Shown: in pieces, positions 5,849 to 14,813 of the stretch
Numbering within the stretch: position 1 is the first letter of the stretch
Layout: every line of letters begins with the position of its first letter
Origin: Sva-07 sp031430875
GTDB taxonomy: Bacteria; Actinomycetota; Acidimicrobiia; Acidimicrobiales; Ilumatobacteraceae
Length of the DNA: 20,964 nt
Direction of reading: 5' to 3'
NCBI GenBank assembly: GCA_031430875.1
Contig: JANPCI010000006.1
Coordinates: 1 to 20,964 of the forward strand
Position numbers and translations under genes: made by a program
Notes under the pieces: generated by a model
The model's input: only the letters and a program-made list of their open reading frames with translations
Database searches by the model: none
Told to the model about the DNA's origin: nothing

Positions 5849-8800
5849 ATGGGCATTCACATCGGCATCGAACATCGCACCACATACCGCTTCGACCGGG
5901 CCGTTCAGATCCACCCGCACGTTCTTCGGCTGCGTCCTGCGCCGCACTGCCGAACACCGATTCTGGCGTACAGCCTGCGTGTCACCCCGAGCGAGCACTT
6001 CGTCAACTGGCAGCAGGATCCGTTCGGCAACTTCATGGCCAGGCTCGTGTTCCCCGAGCCCGCCAAGCTGCTCGACATCACGGTCGACCTCATCGCCGAC
6101 CTGACCGTGATCAACCCGTTCGACTTCTTCGTCGAGGAGTCGGCCAAAGCATTCCCGTTCGTCTACGAGCCACAACTGGCGCTCGACCTCGAGCCGTACC
6201 GACGGCCTGCCCAGTCGATCGGTCCGAGACTGAAGCAGTGGTTGTCGGGCGTCGGCGTACCGGTCGCACCCACACCCATCGCCGACTTCCTCGTCGGATT
6301 GAACCAGCGGCTCTATCACGACATCGAGTACTCGATCCGGATGGAACCGGGCGTGCAAACCCCCGACGAGACACTCGCGCGAGGCATCGGTTCCTGCCGT
6401 GACACCGGATGGCTCCTCGTCGAGGCCCTGCGCCACCTCGGACTCGCCGCACGGTTCACGTCCGGGTACCTCGTTCAGCTGACCTCCGACCAGCCGTCAC
6501 TGAGTGGGGCCGACGGGCCTCAGGCCGACTTCACCGACCTCCACGCCTGGGCAGAGGTCTACGTCCCCGGGGCCGGGTGGATCGGCCTCGACCCCACGTC
6601 GGGGCTGTTCGCCGGCGAGGGTCACATCCCGCTTGCGTGCACGCCGCACCCGTCCACCGCAGCGCCGATCTCGGGCAGCACCGGTCCTGCGGAGGTCACC
6701 TTCGAGTTCTCCAACGTGGTGCACCGCGTTCGGGAGGACCCACGGGTCACGTTGCCGTACACGACCGAGCAGTGGGCGCGCATCGACGAACTCGGCGACG
6801 AGATCGACGAGCGCCTTGTCGCCGGCGATGTTCGCCTGACAATGGGTGGCGAGCCAACGTTCGTGTCGATCGACGACATGGAGGGTGCCGAGTGGAACAC
6901 GGCCGCCGACGGCGAGGCGAAGCGATCGCTCGCGTTTGATCTCGCCGTGCGCTTGCATGACCGGTTCGCGAGCGGCGGGTTGATCCAGCACGGTGAGGGC
7001 AAGTGGTATCCGGGCGAACCGCTTCCCCGCTGGCAACTCGGCATCGTGTGGCGCGAAGACGGCCAACCGTTGTGGCAACGCCACGACCTGCTTGCCGCTC
7101 CGACCACGCCGGGAACGTCGACCATCGACGATGCACGACGTTTCGCCGACGGCATCGCCACCCGATTCGGCCTCGGGCCCGAACATGTCATCGCTGCGCA
7201 CGAAGATCCGGTCGACCAGGCCTGGCGCGAGGCCCGCCTCCCGCTGGGCGATCCACCCGAGCGCGACGTGGATGACGACGACGTCGCCGACCCCGATGCC
7301 CGCGTGCGTTTGATCGAGCGTCTCGGCGGCCCGATCGGCCAACCTGTCGGGTTCGTCATGCCGCTGCACCCGTCGCTCGATGGCGCGGGCTGGGGCACGA
7401 CCACCTGGAACCTTCGTCGGGGTGCGCTCTACCTGACTCCCGGCGACTCACCGATCGGCCTTCGACTCCCACTCGACTCGCTCACATGGTCGCCGCTCCC
7501 CGTCGAGTTCGAGCGGTCACCGTTCGAGCCCCGGGGCGACCTTCTGCCAGCGGGGACACTGCCCGCCGTACCGGCAACCGTCGTCGGGCGCCACGAGGCC
7601 CCACCAACAGCGATCGCAGTGGAATCGAGAGACGGCCACGTCCGGGTGTTCCTGCCGCCGCTCGAACGCGCCGAGGACGCCGTCGAGTTGTTGGCCGTGG
7701 TCGAGTCGGTGGCCGTTGAACTTCAGTGCCCGGTCGTCGTCGAGGGCTACCCATTGCCGCGTGACCCGCGTCTGACCACCCTGATCGTCACCCCTGATCC
7801 GGGCGTCATCGAGGTCAACGTGCAGCCGAGTTCGTCGTGGAGATCGCTGCGTACTGTCGTCGAAACGCTCTACGAGGAAGCCCGGCTCACCAGGCTCGGC
7901 ACCGAGAAGTTCTCCCTCGACGGCAGCCACACCGGCACCGGTGGCGGCAATCACGTCACCCTCGGAGGTGCCACGCCGGCCGCCAGCCCGTTGCTGCGCC
8001 GACCCGATCTCCTGCGCAGCATGGTCACGTTCTGGCAACACCATCCCTCGATGTCGTACCTGTTCTCCGGGCAGTTCATCGGCCCGACGAGCCAGGCCCC
8101 ACGAGTCGATGAAGGGCGCGTCGACACCGTGTACGAACTGGAGATCGCGTTCGCCGAATTGGAACGTCAGGGTCCCGACGTCCCACCATGGATGGTCGAC
8201 CGTCTGGTGCGGCATCTGCTCGTCGACCTCACGGGCAACACGCATCGTTCCGAGTTCTGTGTCGACAAGCTCTTCAGCCCCGACAGCGACCGGGGCCGAC
8301 TGGGCATCCTCGAACTCCGGGCGTTCGAGATGCCGCCGCACCCGCAGATGGCGCTCGTGCAATCCTTGCTCGTGCGGGCCCTCGTCGCCCGTTTCTGGGA
8401 GAGCCCCTACTCCGGCCGACTCGTGCGTTGGGGCACCGACCTCTACGACCGGTACCTGCTGCCCTGGTACGTCCGCGCCGACATCCACGATGTCGTCGCC
8501 GACCTGCGTCGCCACGACATCGACTTCGACATCGCATGGCTCGAACCGTTCCTCGAATTCCGCTTTCCACTCGTCGGCGACGTCGAGATCGATGACGTGC
8601 GGCTGGAGCTGCGCAACGCGATCGAACCGTGGCACGTGCTGGGCGAAGAGGTCTCCGAGTCGGGGACAGCCCGCTACGTCGATTCCTCCGTCGAGCGTCT
8701 CCAGGTGCTCCTGCAAGGATTCAACGAGGCCCGCCACATCCTCACGTGCAACAATGTTCCGGTGCCGCTGCAGACGACGAGCACGTCCGGCACCGGCGTG

Positions 8801-9142
8801 GCAGGCGTGCGATTCAAGGCGTGGGCCCCTTGGTCGGCGCTGCATCCGACGATCGACGCGCACGGTCCGCTCGTGTTCGATCTGATCGACCGCTGGAGCT
8901 CGAAATCGGTCGGCGGATGCACCTACGAGATCTCGCATCCGGGTGGCCGGTCCTACGACACGTTCCCCGTGAACTCCGCCGAAGCAGAGGCGCGTCGATA
9001 CAGCAGGTTCTTCAAGCACGGGCACACCCCCGGTCGCGTCGACATCGCCGAACTCGACCGGCTCGCTGCAGCGGTTCCGCGCGAGTACTCCCGCACGCTC
9101 GACCTCCGTCGCCATGCACCGGCGCAACGAGCGAGTTCGTGA
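5849..9142 (+). CDS. transglutaminase-like protease fused to DUF2126 putative amidoligase
   Basis: The 1097-residue protein has three parts. Residues 1-110 are the bacterial transglutaminase N-terminal beta domain (IGIEHRTTYRFDRAVQIHPHVLRLRP). Residues about 120-270 are a transglutaminase/papain-like core with Cys183 (GSCRDTGWL), His232 (DLHAWAEVY) and Asp248 (IGLDPT), all three catalytic residues present. From about 320 to the end is DUF2126, annotated as a putative COOH-NH2 ligase of the glutamine synthetase fold. Its family blocks are visible: LTMGGEPTFVSID (about 329), GGGNHVTLGG (about 699), HRSEFCVDKLFSPDS (about 798), LGILELRAFEMPPHP and CTYEISHPGGRSYDTFPVN (about 1024). The length is normal for the fusion. 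The start has AGGACG seven bases upstream. It leads the five-gene operon, 32 bases before the ATP-grasp gene. Ligase activity is predicted for the family; the substrate is unknown. Confidence 0.88.
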   Translation: MGIHIGIEHRTTYRFDRAVQIHPHVLRLRPAPHCRTPILAYSLRVTPSEHFVNWQQDPFGNFMARLVFPEPAKLLDITVDLIADLTVINPFDFFVEESAKAFPFVYEPQLALDLEPYRRPAQSIGPRLKQWLSGVGVPVAPTPIADFLVGLNQRLYHDIEYSIRMEPGVQTPDETLARGIGSCRDTGWLLVEALRHLGLAARFTSGYLVQLTSDQPSLSGADGPQADFTDLHAWAEVYVPGAGWIGLDPTSGLFAGEGHIPLACTPHPSTAAPISGSTGPAEVTFEFSNVVHRVREDPRVTLPYTTEQWARIDELGDEIDERLVAGDVRLTMGGEPTFVSIDDMEGAEWNTAADGEAKRSLAFDLAVRLHDRFASGGLIQHGEGKWYPGEPLPRWQLGIVWREDGQPLWQRHDLLAAPTTPGTSTIDDARRFADGIATRFGLGPEHVIAAHEDPVDQAWREARLPLGDPPERDVDDDDVADPDARVRLIERLGGPIGQPVGFVMPLHPSLDGAGWGTTTWNLRRGALYLTPGDSPIGLRLPLDSLTWSPLPVEFERSPFEPRGDLLPAGTLPAVPATVVGRHEAPPTAIAVESRDGHVRVFLPPLERAEDAVELLAVVESVAVELQCPVVVEGYPLPRDPRLTTLIVTPDPGVIEVNVQPSSSWRSLRTVVETLYEEARLTRLGTEKFSLDGSHTGTGGGNHVTLGGATPAASPLLRRPDLLRSMVTFWQHHPSMSYLFSGQFIGPTSQAPRVDEGRVDTVYELEIAFAELERQGPDVPPWMVDRLVRHLLVDLTGNTHRSEFCVDKLFSPDSDRGRLGILELRAFEMPPHPQMALVQSLLVRALVARFWESPYSGRLVRWGTDLYDRYLLPWYVRADIHDVVADLRRHDIDFDIAWLEPFLEFRFPLVGDVEIDDVRLELRNAIEPWHVLGEEVSESGTARYVDSSVERLQVLLQGFNEARHILTCNNVPVPLQTTSTSGTGVAGVRFKAWAPWSALHPTIDAHGPLVFDLIDRWSSKSVGGCTYEISHPGGRSYDTFPVNSAEAEARRYSRFFKHGHTPGRVDIAELDRLAAAVPREYSRTLDLRRHAPAQRASS

Positions 9143-9174
9143 TTCTGTGACGGTGATCCATTGGCGCTGATCCG

Positions 9175-11769
9175 GTGACCGTGTTGCCGATCGTCGACCC
9201 GATCGCCGGCTATCGGCCGCATGCCGACGGCCATGACGAGATGATGGACGCCGACGGCGCCATCCGGGGTCACTGGGCCGGCGTCGCTGCTGCGTATCGA
9301 GCGCTCGGCACGGTAGAACTGGCACGGCGGCGCGACGAGATCGAGATGCTGCTCGAACAGGACGGGGTCACGTACAACAATCCCGCCGAGCAGCACCGCC
9401 AGAGCCGCGCCTGGACCCTCGACCCCGTTCCGTTCATCGTGCCGAGCGACGAGTGGACGGTCATCGAACGCGGCATGATCCAGCGCGCCGAGCTGCTCGA
9501 TCTCGTGCTTCACGACCTGTATGGCGAACGTCGGCTGCTGCACACCGGCGTCGTGCCGGCGGAAATGATCCTGTCCGATCCGCAGTTCGTGCGGGCCTGC
9601 GACGGCATCCGCCTTCCCGGCAACCGGCAACTTGTGGTGTTCGGCGCCGACCTTGCCCGCTCGGCCGATGGCCGATGGGTGGCACTCGGGCAACGCACGC
9701 AGGCGCCGTCGGGCGCGGCGTACGCCCTCGAGAACCGACGGGTGATGTCGCGCGTGTTCCCCCACCTCTTCCGCACAACAGGCGTCCAGCGCCTCACACC
9801 GTTCATCCATGCGATGCGGTCGGCGCTGCTCGGCGCGGTGCCTGATGGTGTCGACGACCCGTCGATCGTGATCCTGTCGCCGGGCTCGTTGTCGGAGACC
9901 GCGTTCGAGCACGCGTCGATCGCAGCACAGCTCGGCTATCCGCTGGTCCAGGGGTCAGACCTCCAGTCACGCAATGGTCGCGTCGGGCTGCGAACCGTCG
10001 GCGGCTGGGTGCCGGTGCACGTGATTCTGCGGCGCGTCGACGCCGGCTTCTGCGACCCGTTGGAGTTGCGCTCCGATTCCACGCTCGGGATTCCCGGCCT
10101 CACCGACGCGTGTCGTGCCGGCACCGTGAGCGTCGTCAACACACTCGGCTCCGGCGTGCTCGAGAACGCCGGACTCAGTGGGCTGATGAACACGTTGGCC
10201 AAGCACCTCCTCGGCAGTGATCTCATCTTGGACTCGGTTCCCTCGTGGTGGTGTGGCGACCCGGCGAGTCGTTCACACGTCCTCGCCCACCTCGGAGAAC
10301 TCGTCGTACGTCCGCTCTCGCGTTCCACACTCGAGCACTCGATCGACACATCGCGGGCAAGCGCCGGCGAGCTGGACGGACTGCGACGGCGCATCCTGGC
10401 TCGCCCCGACCAATGGGTCGGACAGGAACGGATCGTGCCCGGCTCGGCGCCCGTGCTCACCGACACCGGTATCGCTCCCCGCGCCACGGTGCTGCGCACC
10501 TTCGCCGTCGCCCACGCCGACTCGTACGTGGCAATGCCGGGCGGGCTCGCCCGGGCAGGTTCCGTCGACCTGGCCGGGCCGATCACGAATCTTCGGGGCG
10601 CTGAGTCCAAGGACATGTGGGTGCTCACCTCCGATGCCGCACAGGCCACCGAGTTCTGGCCGGAGGAGTTCACTCCTGCGCACACGCCTGCGATCGACGC
10701 GCTGTCGGCGCGCGCGGCCGAGCATCTGTTCTGGCTCGGCCGGTATGCCGAGCGCGCCGAGGCGACGGTGCGGCTGATCCGCACGATCAACGCTCGGCGC
10801 GACGAATTCGACAAAGCCCCGCCCGGTCCCGGCCCGGCGTCGTTGACCGTTCTCTTCGAAGCACTGACGCGGATCACCGGCACGTATCCCGGCTTCGTCG
10901 GCGACGATGCGCCGACGCTCTTCGACGACCCGACCAACGAGCTGTTCTCACTCGTCGTCGACGAACGGCGCCCGGGAACCGTCGCCCACGCCATTCGCCA
11001 CATGTTCGACTCGATCGACGTGGTCCGCGACCAGCTGTCGATCGACACCTGGCTCGTCGTCGGATCGCTGCAGCGAGAACTCGAACGGCTGGGACACGGC
11101 CCCGGCGACGGCGAGGACGCGACCGCGAGCGTGCTCGATGCGCTGCTCCACGGACTCCTGTCGCTGTCCGGCCTGGCGAACGAGTCGATGGTGCGCGATC
11201 AGGGCTGGCAGTTCATGGAGGCGGGTCGCCGGATCGAACGAGCTCTGCATGTCACCGTGCTGGTCGGTTCCGCACTCAACACCGAACACAGCGCGCCGGT
11301 CGAGAGCCTGATCGTCGAGTCGGTGCTCACCGCCGGGGAGAGCATCATCACCGCGCGCCGGAGGTATCGGTCACACGCGCTCACCTCCACGACGATCGAC
11401 CTGTTGTTCAGCGACGGCGGCAACCCCCGATCGCTGGCCTTTCAGCTCGACCGACTCGGTGAGAGCCTGGCGTTGCTGCGCACCGATCGTGCGGCCGAGC
11501 CGACGTCCTCCGCGTTGCAGTTGCTCGGCGAGGCGAGCCGATTGGTCGACGACATCGACTCGCTCCAGCTCGCGCACGTCGACGACACGGGCCACCGAAC
11601 CGGTCTCGATCGATTCGTCACCACGGTCCGCGCCAATCTCTCGATGGTCTCCAATGCGGTCGAAGCCGAATCGTTTGCGAGGTTTCGTCCACAACACTCA
11701 ATGGCGGGTCTCTTCGACAACGTGCGACCGCTCGACGCCCTCCACAGCAGCCCGGGTGCTCCGACATGA
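9175..11769 (+). CDS. circularly permuted ATP-grasp / alpha-E domain fusion protein
   Basis: The 864-residue protein joins two families that are often separate genes (COG2308 and COG2307). Residues about 65-480 are the circularly permuted ATP-grasp domain. Family blocks seen include LHDLYGERRLLHTGVVPAEM, GRWVALGQRTQAPSGAAYAL, ILSPGSLSETAFEHASIAAQ, VVNTLGSGVLENAGL (about 322) and LDSVPSWWCGD (about 350). Residues about 508-845 are the helical alpha-E domain, opening with LSARAAEHLFWLGRYAERAE. ATP-grasp enzymes form amide bonds through acyl-phosphate intermediates, so a peptide or amino-acid ligase role is predicted. GTG 9175 is the longest start; GTG 9181 or ATG 9241 are possible, and no clear ribosome site separates them. 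Its stop overlaps the next ATG by four bases (ATGA), implying translational coupling. Confidence 0.87.
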   Translation: MTVLPIVDPIAGYRPHADGHDEMMDADGAIRGHWAGVAAAYRALGTVELARRRDEIEMLLEQDGVTYNNPAEQHRQSRAWTLDPVPFIVPSDEWTVIERGMIQRAELLDLVLHDLYGERRLLHTGVVPAEMILSDPQFVRACDGIRLPGNRQLVVFGADLARSADGRWVALGQRTQAPSGAAYALENRRVMSRVFPHLFRTTGVQRLTPFIHAMRSALLGAVPDGVDDPSIVILSPGSLSETAFEHASIAAQLGYPLVQGSDLQSRNGRVGLRTVGGWVPVHVILRRVDAGFCDPLELRSDSTLGIPGLTDACRAGTVSVVNTLGSGVLENAGLSGLMNTLAKHLLGSDLILDSVPSWWCGDPASRSHVLAHLGELVVRPLSRSTLEHSIDTSRASAGELDGLRRRILARPDQWVGQERIVPGSAPVLTDTGIAPRATVLRTFAVAHADSYVAMPGGLARAGSVDLAGPITNLRGAESKDMWVLTSDAAQATEFWPEEFTPAHTPAIDALSARAAEHLFWLGRYAERAEATVRLIRTINARRDEFDKAPPGPGPASLTVLFEALTRITGTYPGFVGDDAPTLFDDPTNELFSLVVDERRPGTVAHAIRHMFDSIDVVRDQLSIDTWLVVGSLQRELERLGHGPGDGEDATASVLDALLHGLLSLSGLANESMVRDQGWQFMEAGRRIERALHVTVLVGSALNTEHSAPVESLIVESVLTAGESIITARRRYRSHALTSTTIDLLFSDGGNPRSLAFQLDRLGESLALLRTDRAAEPTSSALQLLGEASRLVDDIDSLQLAHVDDTGHRTGLDRFVTTVRANLSMVSNAVEAESFARFRPQHSMAGLFDNVRPLDALHSSPGAPT

Positions 11770-12635
11770 TCTACCAGGTGTTGCACAGCACGAAATACGA
11801 CTACGACGCTCCCGTCGTTGCGAGTTTCGCGGAGCTCCGTCAGTTGCCCGACGACGTCGACGGCCAAGTGTGTTTGCGGCGCTCGATCACCACCGACCCG
11901 GTGGCGGAACACCATCGAGAGCATCGCGACTACTTCGGCAACCTGGCCGCCGTTGTGGTGGTACGCGAGCAACACACACAGCTCGTCGTCACGAGCACGA
12001 GCCTCGTCGACACCAGTGGCCGCCCCACGGGATTCGGCGACGACGGTCGCCGGCCGTGGCAGACGTACACGGTCGCGGAGGCGTCTTGCGACGAACTGAC
12101 TGCGGTCGAGTTCACCCTCGACTCGGCCCTCGTGACCTGCTCTGAGCAACTCGCCGAGTACGCCCGACCGTCATTCGGGACCAACACGTCGCTCGCTGAC
12201 GGTGTGACGTCGCTCTGCACGCGAATCCACGCCGATTTCGAGTTCGATGCAGAAGCGACCGAGATCGACACGCCGATCGTCGAGGTGCTGGCGATGCGCA
12301 AGGGCGTCTGTCAGGACTTCGCCCACGTGATGATCGGTTCGCTGCGCTCCATGGGTGTGCCGGCGGCATACGTGAGCGGCTACCTGGAGACGCTGCCCCC
12401 GCCCGGCAAGGCACGCCTGACCGGCGCCGACCGCACGCACGCGTGGGTGAGCGTCTCCCTCGGCGGCGGGCGCTGGATAGGAATCGATCCGACGAACGAC
12501 CAGATCGCCGGACCGCGCTACGTCACGACGGCGCGTGGTCGCGACTACGCCGACGTGCCGCCGTTGAAGGGTGTCATTTTCACAGACGCCGAGACGAGCA
12601 CGCTCACGGTTTCCGTCGACGTCGTTGCGCAGTGA
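11766..12635 (+). CDS. transglutaminase-like cysteine protease family protein
   Basis: The 289-residue protein has the standalone bacterial layout: an N-terminal beta domain (MIYQVLHSTKYDYDAPV) and a transglutaminase core. The triad is complete: Cys182 in GVCQDFAHVMIGSLRSMG, His225 in ADRTHAWVSV and Asp241 in WIGIDPTND. The AYVSGYL strand between Cys and His is also typical. Such proteins may act as proteases, amidases or cross-linking enzymes, and in this operon type they are predicted to act on the product of the ATP-grasp and GS-like ligases. No signal peptide is visible, so it should be cytoplasmic. It overlaps the ATP-grasp gene by four bases and is followed after 28 bases by the metallopeptidase gene. 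Confidence 0.88.
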   Translation: MIYQVLHSTKYDYDAPVVASFAELRQLPDDVDGQVCLRRSITTDPVAEHHREHRDYFGNLAAVVVVREQHTQLVVTSTSLVDTSGRPTGFGDDGRRPWQTYTVAEASCDELTAVEFTLDSALVTCSEQLAEYARPSFGTNTSLADGVTSLCTRIHADFEFDAEATEIDTPIVEVLAMRKGVCQDFAHVMIGSLRSMGVPAAYVSGYLETLPPPGKARLTGADRTHAWVSVSLGGGRWIGIDPTNDQIAGPRYVTTARGRDYADVPPLKGVIFTDAETSTLTVSVDVVAQ

Positions 12636-12651
12636 CGGCACCGACCGGCGT

Positions 12652-12657
12652 TAGCGT
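12652..12657 (+). promoter_or_regulatory. -10-like TAGCGT inside the operon
   Basis: TAGCGT ends six bases before ATG 12664, in the 28-base gap after the second transglutaminase gene. It matches the leaderless pattern elsewhere in the window and may give the last two operon genes their own transcript. No Shine-Dalgarno sequence is present. Confidence 0.35.
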
Positions 12658-12663
12658 CAGCGC

Positions 12664-13704
12664 ATGCAGCCGTTCCCGTGCTCGGTCTGTCAGCAGCTCC
12701 TGTTCTTCGACAACTCGACCTGTCTCCGCTGCGGCTCCGGACTGGGCTACCTCCCCGACGAGGGTCGGCTCGTGGCCGTGCGGGTGGTCGGCGATGGTGT
12801 GGAACCAGCCGACGGCACACCGGGCACCTACCACCCGTGCGCGAACCGGCTCGTCGCTCGCTGCAACTGGCTGATACCGGCCGACGATCCTGGCGCGCTG
12901 TGTGCAAGCTGTCGACTCACGTCGGTTCGCCCGAACGACAACGAGGTCGATTCGCTCGGCGCCTTCGCCGATGCCGAAGCGGCGAAGCGGCGACTGCTCC
13001 ACCAGCTGATGGCACTCCGACTGCCCGTCGTTGACCGCTCGGTCGACGAGGTGCACGGCGTCTCGTTCGAGCTGCTGTCGTCGCGCGGTCGCAACGTGAT
13101 CACCGGACACGATTCCGGGGTGATCACCCTCGACCTGTCCGAATCGGATGACGCCCATCGCGAGTTCGTCCGACAACAACTCGGCGAGCCGTATCGCACC
13201 GTGCTCGGCCACCTCCGCCACGAGATCGGCCACTACTACTGGGGGCGCCTCGTCGTCGACACCGATCACCTCGGCGCGTTTCGAACCCTCTTCGGCGACG
13301 AGCGGGTGTCGTACGAGGCAGCCCTCGAACAGCACTACGCAACCAACGCCGACGTCGACTGGTCGGCATCCCACGTGAGTCAGTACGCCACGATGCATCC
13401 CTGGGAGGACTGGGCAGAGACGTTCGCTCACTACCTGCACATCGATGCCGGGCTGGCGACCGCGTCATCGATCGGTCTCGACGTCGGCGAGCCGGCCCTC
13501 TCGGCCGGACACGCCGCCTGGGCAACACGCGAACACATCGAGATCGGTCCGATGGTGCAGTCCTGGCTGGGGCTCACGATTGCGCTCAATGCGATGGCAC
13601 GCTCGATCGGCCAATCGAACCTTTACCCGTTCGTCCTTTCCCCTGTCGTGGTCGAGAAGCTGGACTTCGTCCACCGGGCAATCGTGACCTCGGTGGCGGC
13701 ATGA
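12664..13704 (+). CDS. zinc-ribbon putative zinc metallopeptidase (COG4307 type)
   Basis: The 346-residue protein starts with a treble-clef/zinc-ribbon module: Cys6, Cys9, Cys20 and Cys23 as two CxxC pairs in MQPFPCSVCQQ and TCLRCG, followed by more Cys residues to about 85 (HPC, ARCNW, LCASC). The catalytic domain has HEIGH with His186, Glu187 and His190, in LGHLRHEIGHYYWGRL. Glu252 in WEDWAETFAHYLH is a candidate third metal ligand. This is the arrangement of the putative zinc-binding metallopeptidases that accompany ATP-grasp/alpha-E/transglutaminase operons. By family association it may trim or release peptides made or attached by the ligases. It ends with a four-base ATGA overlap with the next gene. 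The start fits a leaderless -10 at 12652. No secretion signal is seen. Confidence 0.82.
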   Translation: MQPFPCSVCQQLLFFDNSTCLRCGSGLGYLPDEGRLVAVRVVGDGVEPADGTPGTYHPCANRLVARCNWLIPADDPGALCASCRLTSVRPNDNEVDSLGAFADAEAAKRRLLHQLMALRLPVVDRSVDEVHGVSFELLSSRGRNVITGHDSGVITLDLSESDDAHREFVRQQLGEPYRTVLGHLRHEIGHYYWGRLVVDTDHLGAFRTLFGDERVSYEAALEQHYATNADVDWSASHVSQYATMHPWEDWAETFAHYLHIDAGLATASSIGLDVGEPALSAGHAAWATREHIEIGPMVQSWLGLTIALNAMARSIGQSNLYPFVLSPVVVEKLDFVHRAIVTSVAA

Positions 13705-14519
13705 GCACCGATCAGCACGTTGGGCACCATAACTCGCAGCGGGTCGTCACCGCCCATCTCGAGGTGTTCGTCGTCGATGAGGCCGACATCGTACTCGCGA
13801 TCGCGGCTGCGAGTGGATACGAACGCGTCGACGAGCAACTGCTCGTGAGTCTCGAGGGGCAAGACGTCAGGTTCATCCAGGTCGACCAGCTGTACTTCAT
13901 CAAGAACGTCGGCCGTGGGCTCCTGCTCGTCGACTACCAGGCCACGATCGTCGGTGACGCTCCAGTGGCGACGGCAACGGACCTCGATGTCTTTCGCTAC
14001 ATCCGGCCGAGTCGGTACTGCGAGTCTGATCGGCTGGGTCCACTCGCCCGAGCCGAGTTTGTCGGGCTCGCTGGAGCTGACCTGCTGGCGGGTGTGTCGA
14101 GCTGGGTCGGCACCAACATTGCGTACGTCACGGGGTCATCGCGTCCGATCGACGGAGCGGTCGCCACGTTGCTCGGCCGTGAAGGCGTCTGTCGGGACTT
14201 TGCTCACCTGACCGCAGCGCTGCTGCGGGCGAACAACGTCGCCGCCCGAGTCGTGTCGGTGTATGCGCCCGGCCTCTCACCGATGGACTTCCACGTCGTC
14301 ACCGAGGCCTGTCTCGACGCCAAGTGGTACGTCGTCGATCCGACGTGTCTCGCTCCGCGTCGCTCGCTCGTGCGCATCGCCACCGGGTCTGACGCCTCCG
14401 ACGTCGCGTTCATCACCACCCTGCGCGGCATCGTCGAGCTCAACTACATGTCGGTCACCGCGACCACCGACGGCATGCTCCCAACCGACGAAATCACCGA
14501 GCTCGCCCGCCTCCGCTAG
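13701..14519 (+). CDS. third transglutaminase-like protein of the operon, divergent
   Basis: The 272-residue protein has a transglutaminase core after a beta-rich N-terminal domain of about 125 residues. RPSRYCESDRLGPLARAEF leads into the core, as in other bacterial members. Cys164 lies in EGVCRDFAHLTAALLRANN, His198 in MDFHVVTEA and Asp213 in YVVDPT, so all three catalytic residues are kept. It differs from the other two in lacking the HAW signature (FHVV instead) and in its N-terminal domain, so it is a distinct subfamily and not a recent duplicate. The start overlaps the metallopeptidase stop (ATGA), which places it in the same unit. It is the last operon gene, 72 bases before the second vapBC pair. 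A weak CCCGA/TCGGG hairpin follows the stop. Confidence 0.85.
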   Translation: MSTDQHVGHHNSQRVVTAHLEVFVVDEADIVLAIAAASGYERVDEQLLVSLEGQDVRFIQVDQLYFIKNVGRGLLLVDYQATIVGDAPVATATDLDVFRYIRPSRYCESDRLGPLARAEFVGLAGADLLAGVSSWVGTNIAYVTGSSRPIDGAVATLLGREGVCRDFAHLTAALLRANNVAARVVSVYAPGLSPMDFHVVTEACLDAKWYVVDPTCLAPRRSLVRIATGSDASDVAFITTLRGIVELNYMSVTATTDGMLPTDEITELARLR

Positions 14520-14578
14520 GCACCCGATCCACGTCGGGGCGAGCAGCGCAGGGAGCTACCACGAGGTGACGCGTGCTG

Positions 14579-14584
14579 TATAGT
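14579..14584 (+). promoter_or_regulatory. -10 element TATAGT of the second vapBC pair
   Basis: TATAGT ends seven bases before ATG 14592, again without a ribosome site, so a leaderless vapB transcript is predicted. It separates the toxin-antitoxin pair from the upstream operon. Confidence 0.5.
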
Positions 14585-14591
14585 GCGATGT

Positions 14592-14813
14592 ATGTCGTCG
14601 ACTCGCACACAGATCTACCTGACCGAGTCCCAACGCGCACGGATCGACGAGTTCGCCAGCATGGAGGGCCTGACCATGGCCGAGGTCATACGACGCGCGC
14701 TCGACACGTATCTCGCAAGAGAGTTCCCTGATCCCGGTCCCGCTCTCGCCAGAACCTTCGGTGCCATACCCGACGCTGCCAGCCCCGACCGAGACGAGTG
14801 GGATCGTGGCTGA
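14592..14813 (+). CDS. vapB: ribbon-helix-helix antitoxin, VapB-like
   Basis: The 73-residue protein has an RHH domain of the CopG/Arc type. The strand RTQIYLTESQRARIDEFA is followed by a helix-turn-helix, MEGLTMAEVIRRALDTYL. The C-terminal tail is Pro/Asp-rich and would bind the toxin. It differs from the antitoxin at 2884-3078, so the two modules are not recent copies of each other. ATG 14592 is preferred to GTG 14583 because the -10 box overlaps the latter. It overlaps vapC by eight bases. It should repress its own promoter together with the toxin. Confidence 0.82.
   Translation: MSSTRTQIYLTESQRARIDEFASMEGLTMAEVIRRALDTYLAREFPDPGPALARTFGAIPDAASPDRDEWDRG

Noticed and set aside
7517..9325. 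602-residue open frame on the minus strand
   Set aside because: It is antisense to the DUF2126 domain and the start of the ATP-grasp gene, both of which have clear conserved blocks. No motif is visible in the antisense product.
12604..13440. 278-residue open frame on the minus strand
   Set aside because: It is fully antisense to the metallopeptidase gene with its zinc-ribbon and HEIGH motifs, and has no recognisable domain.
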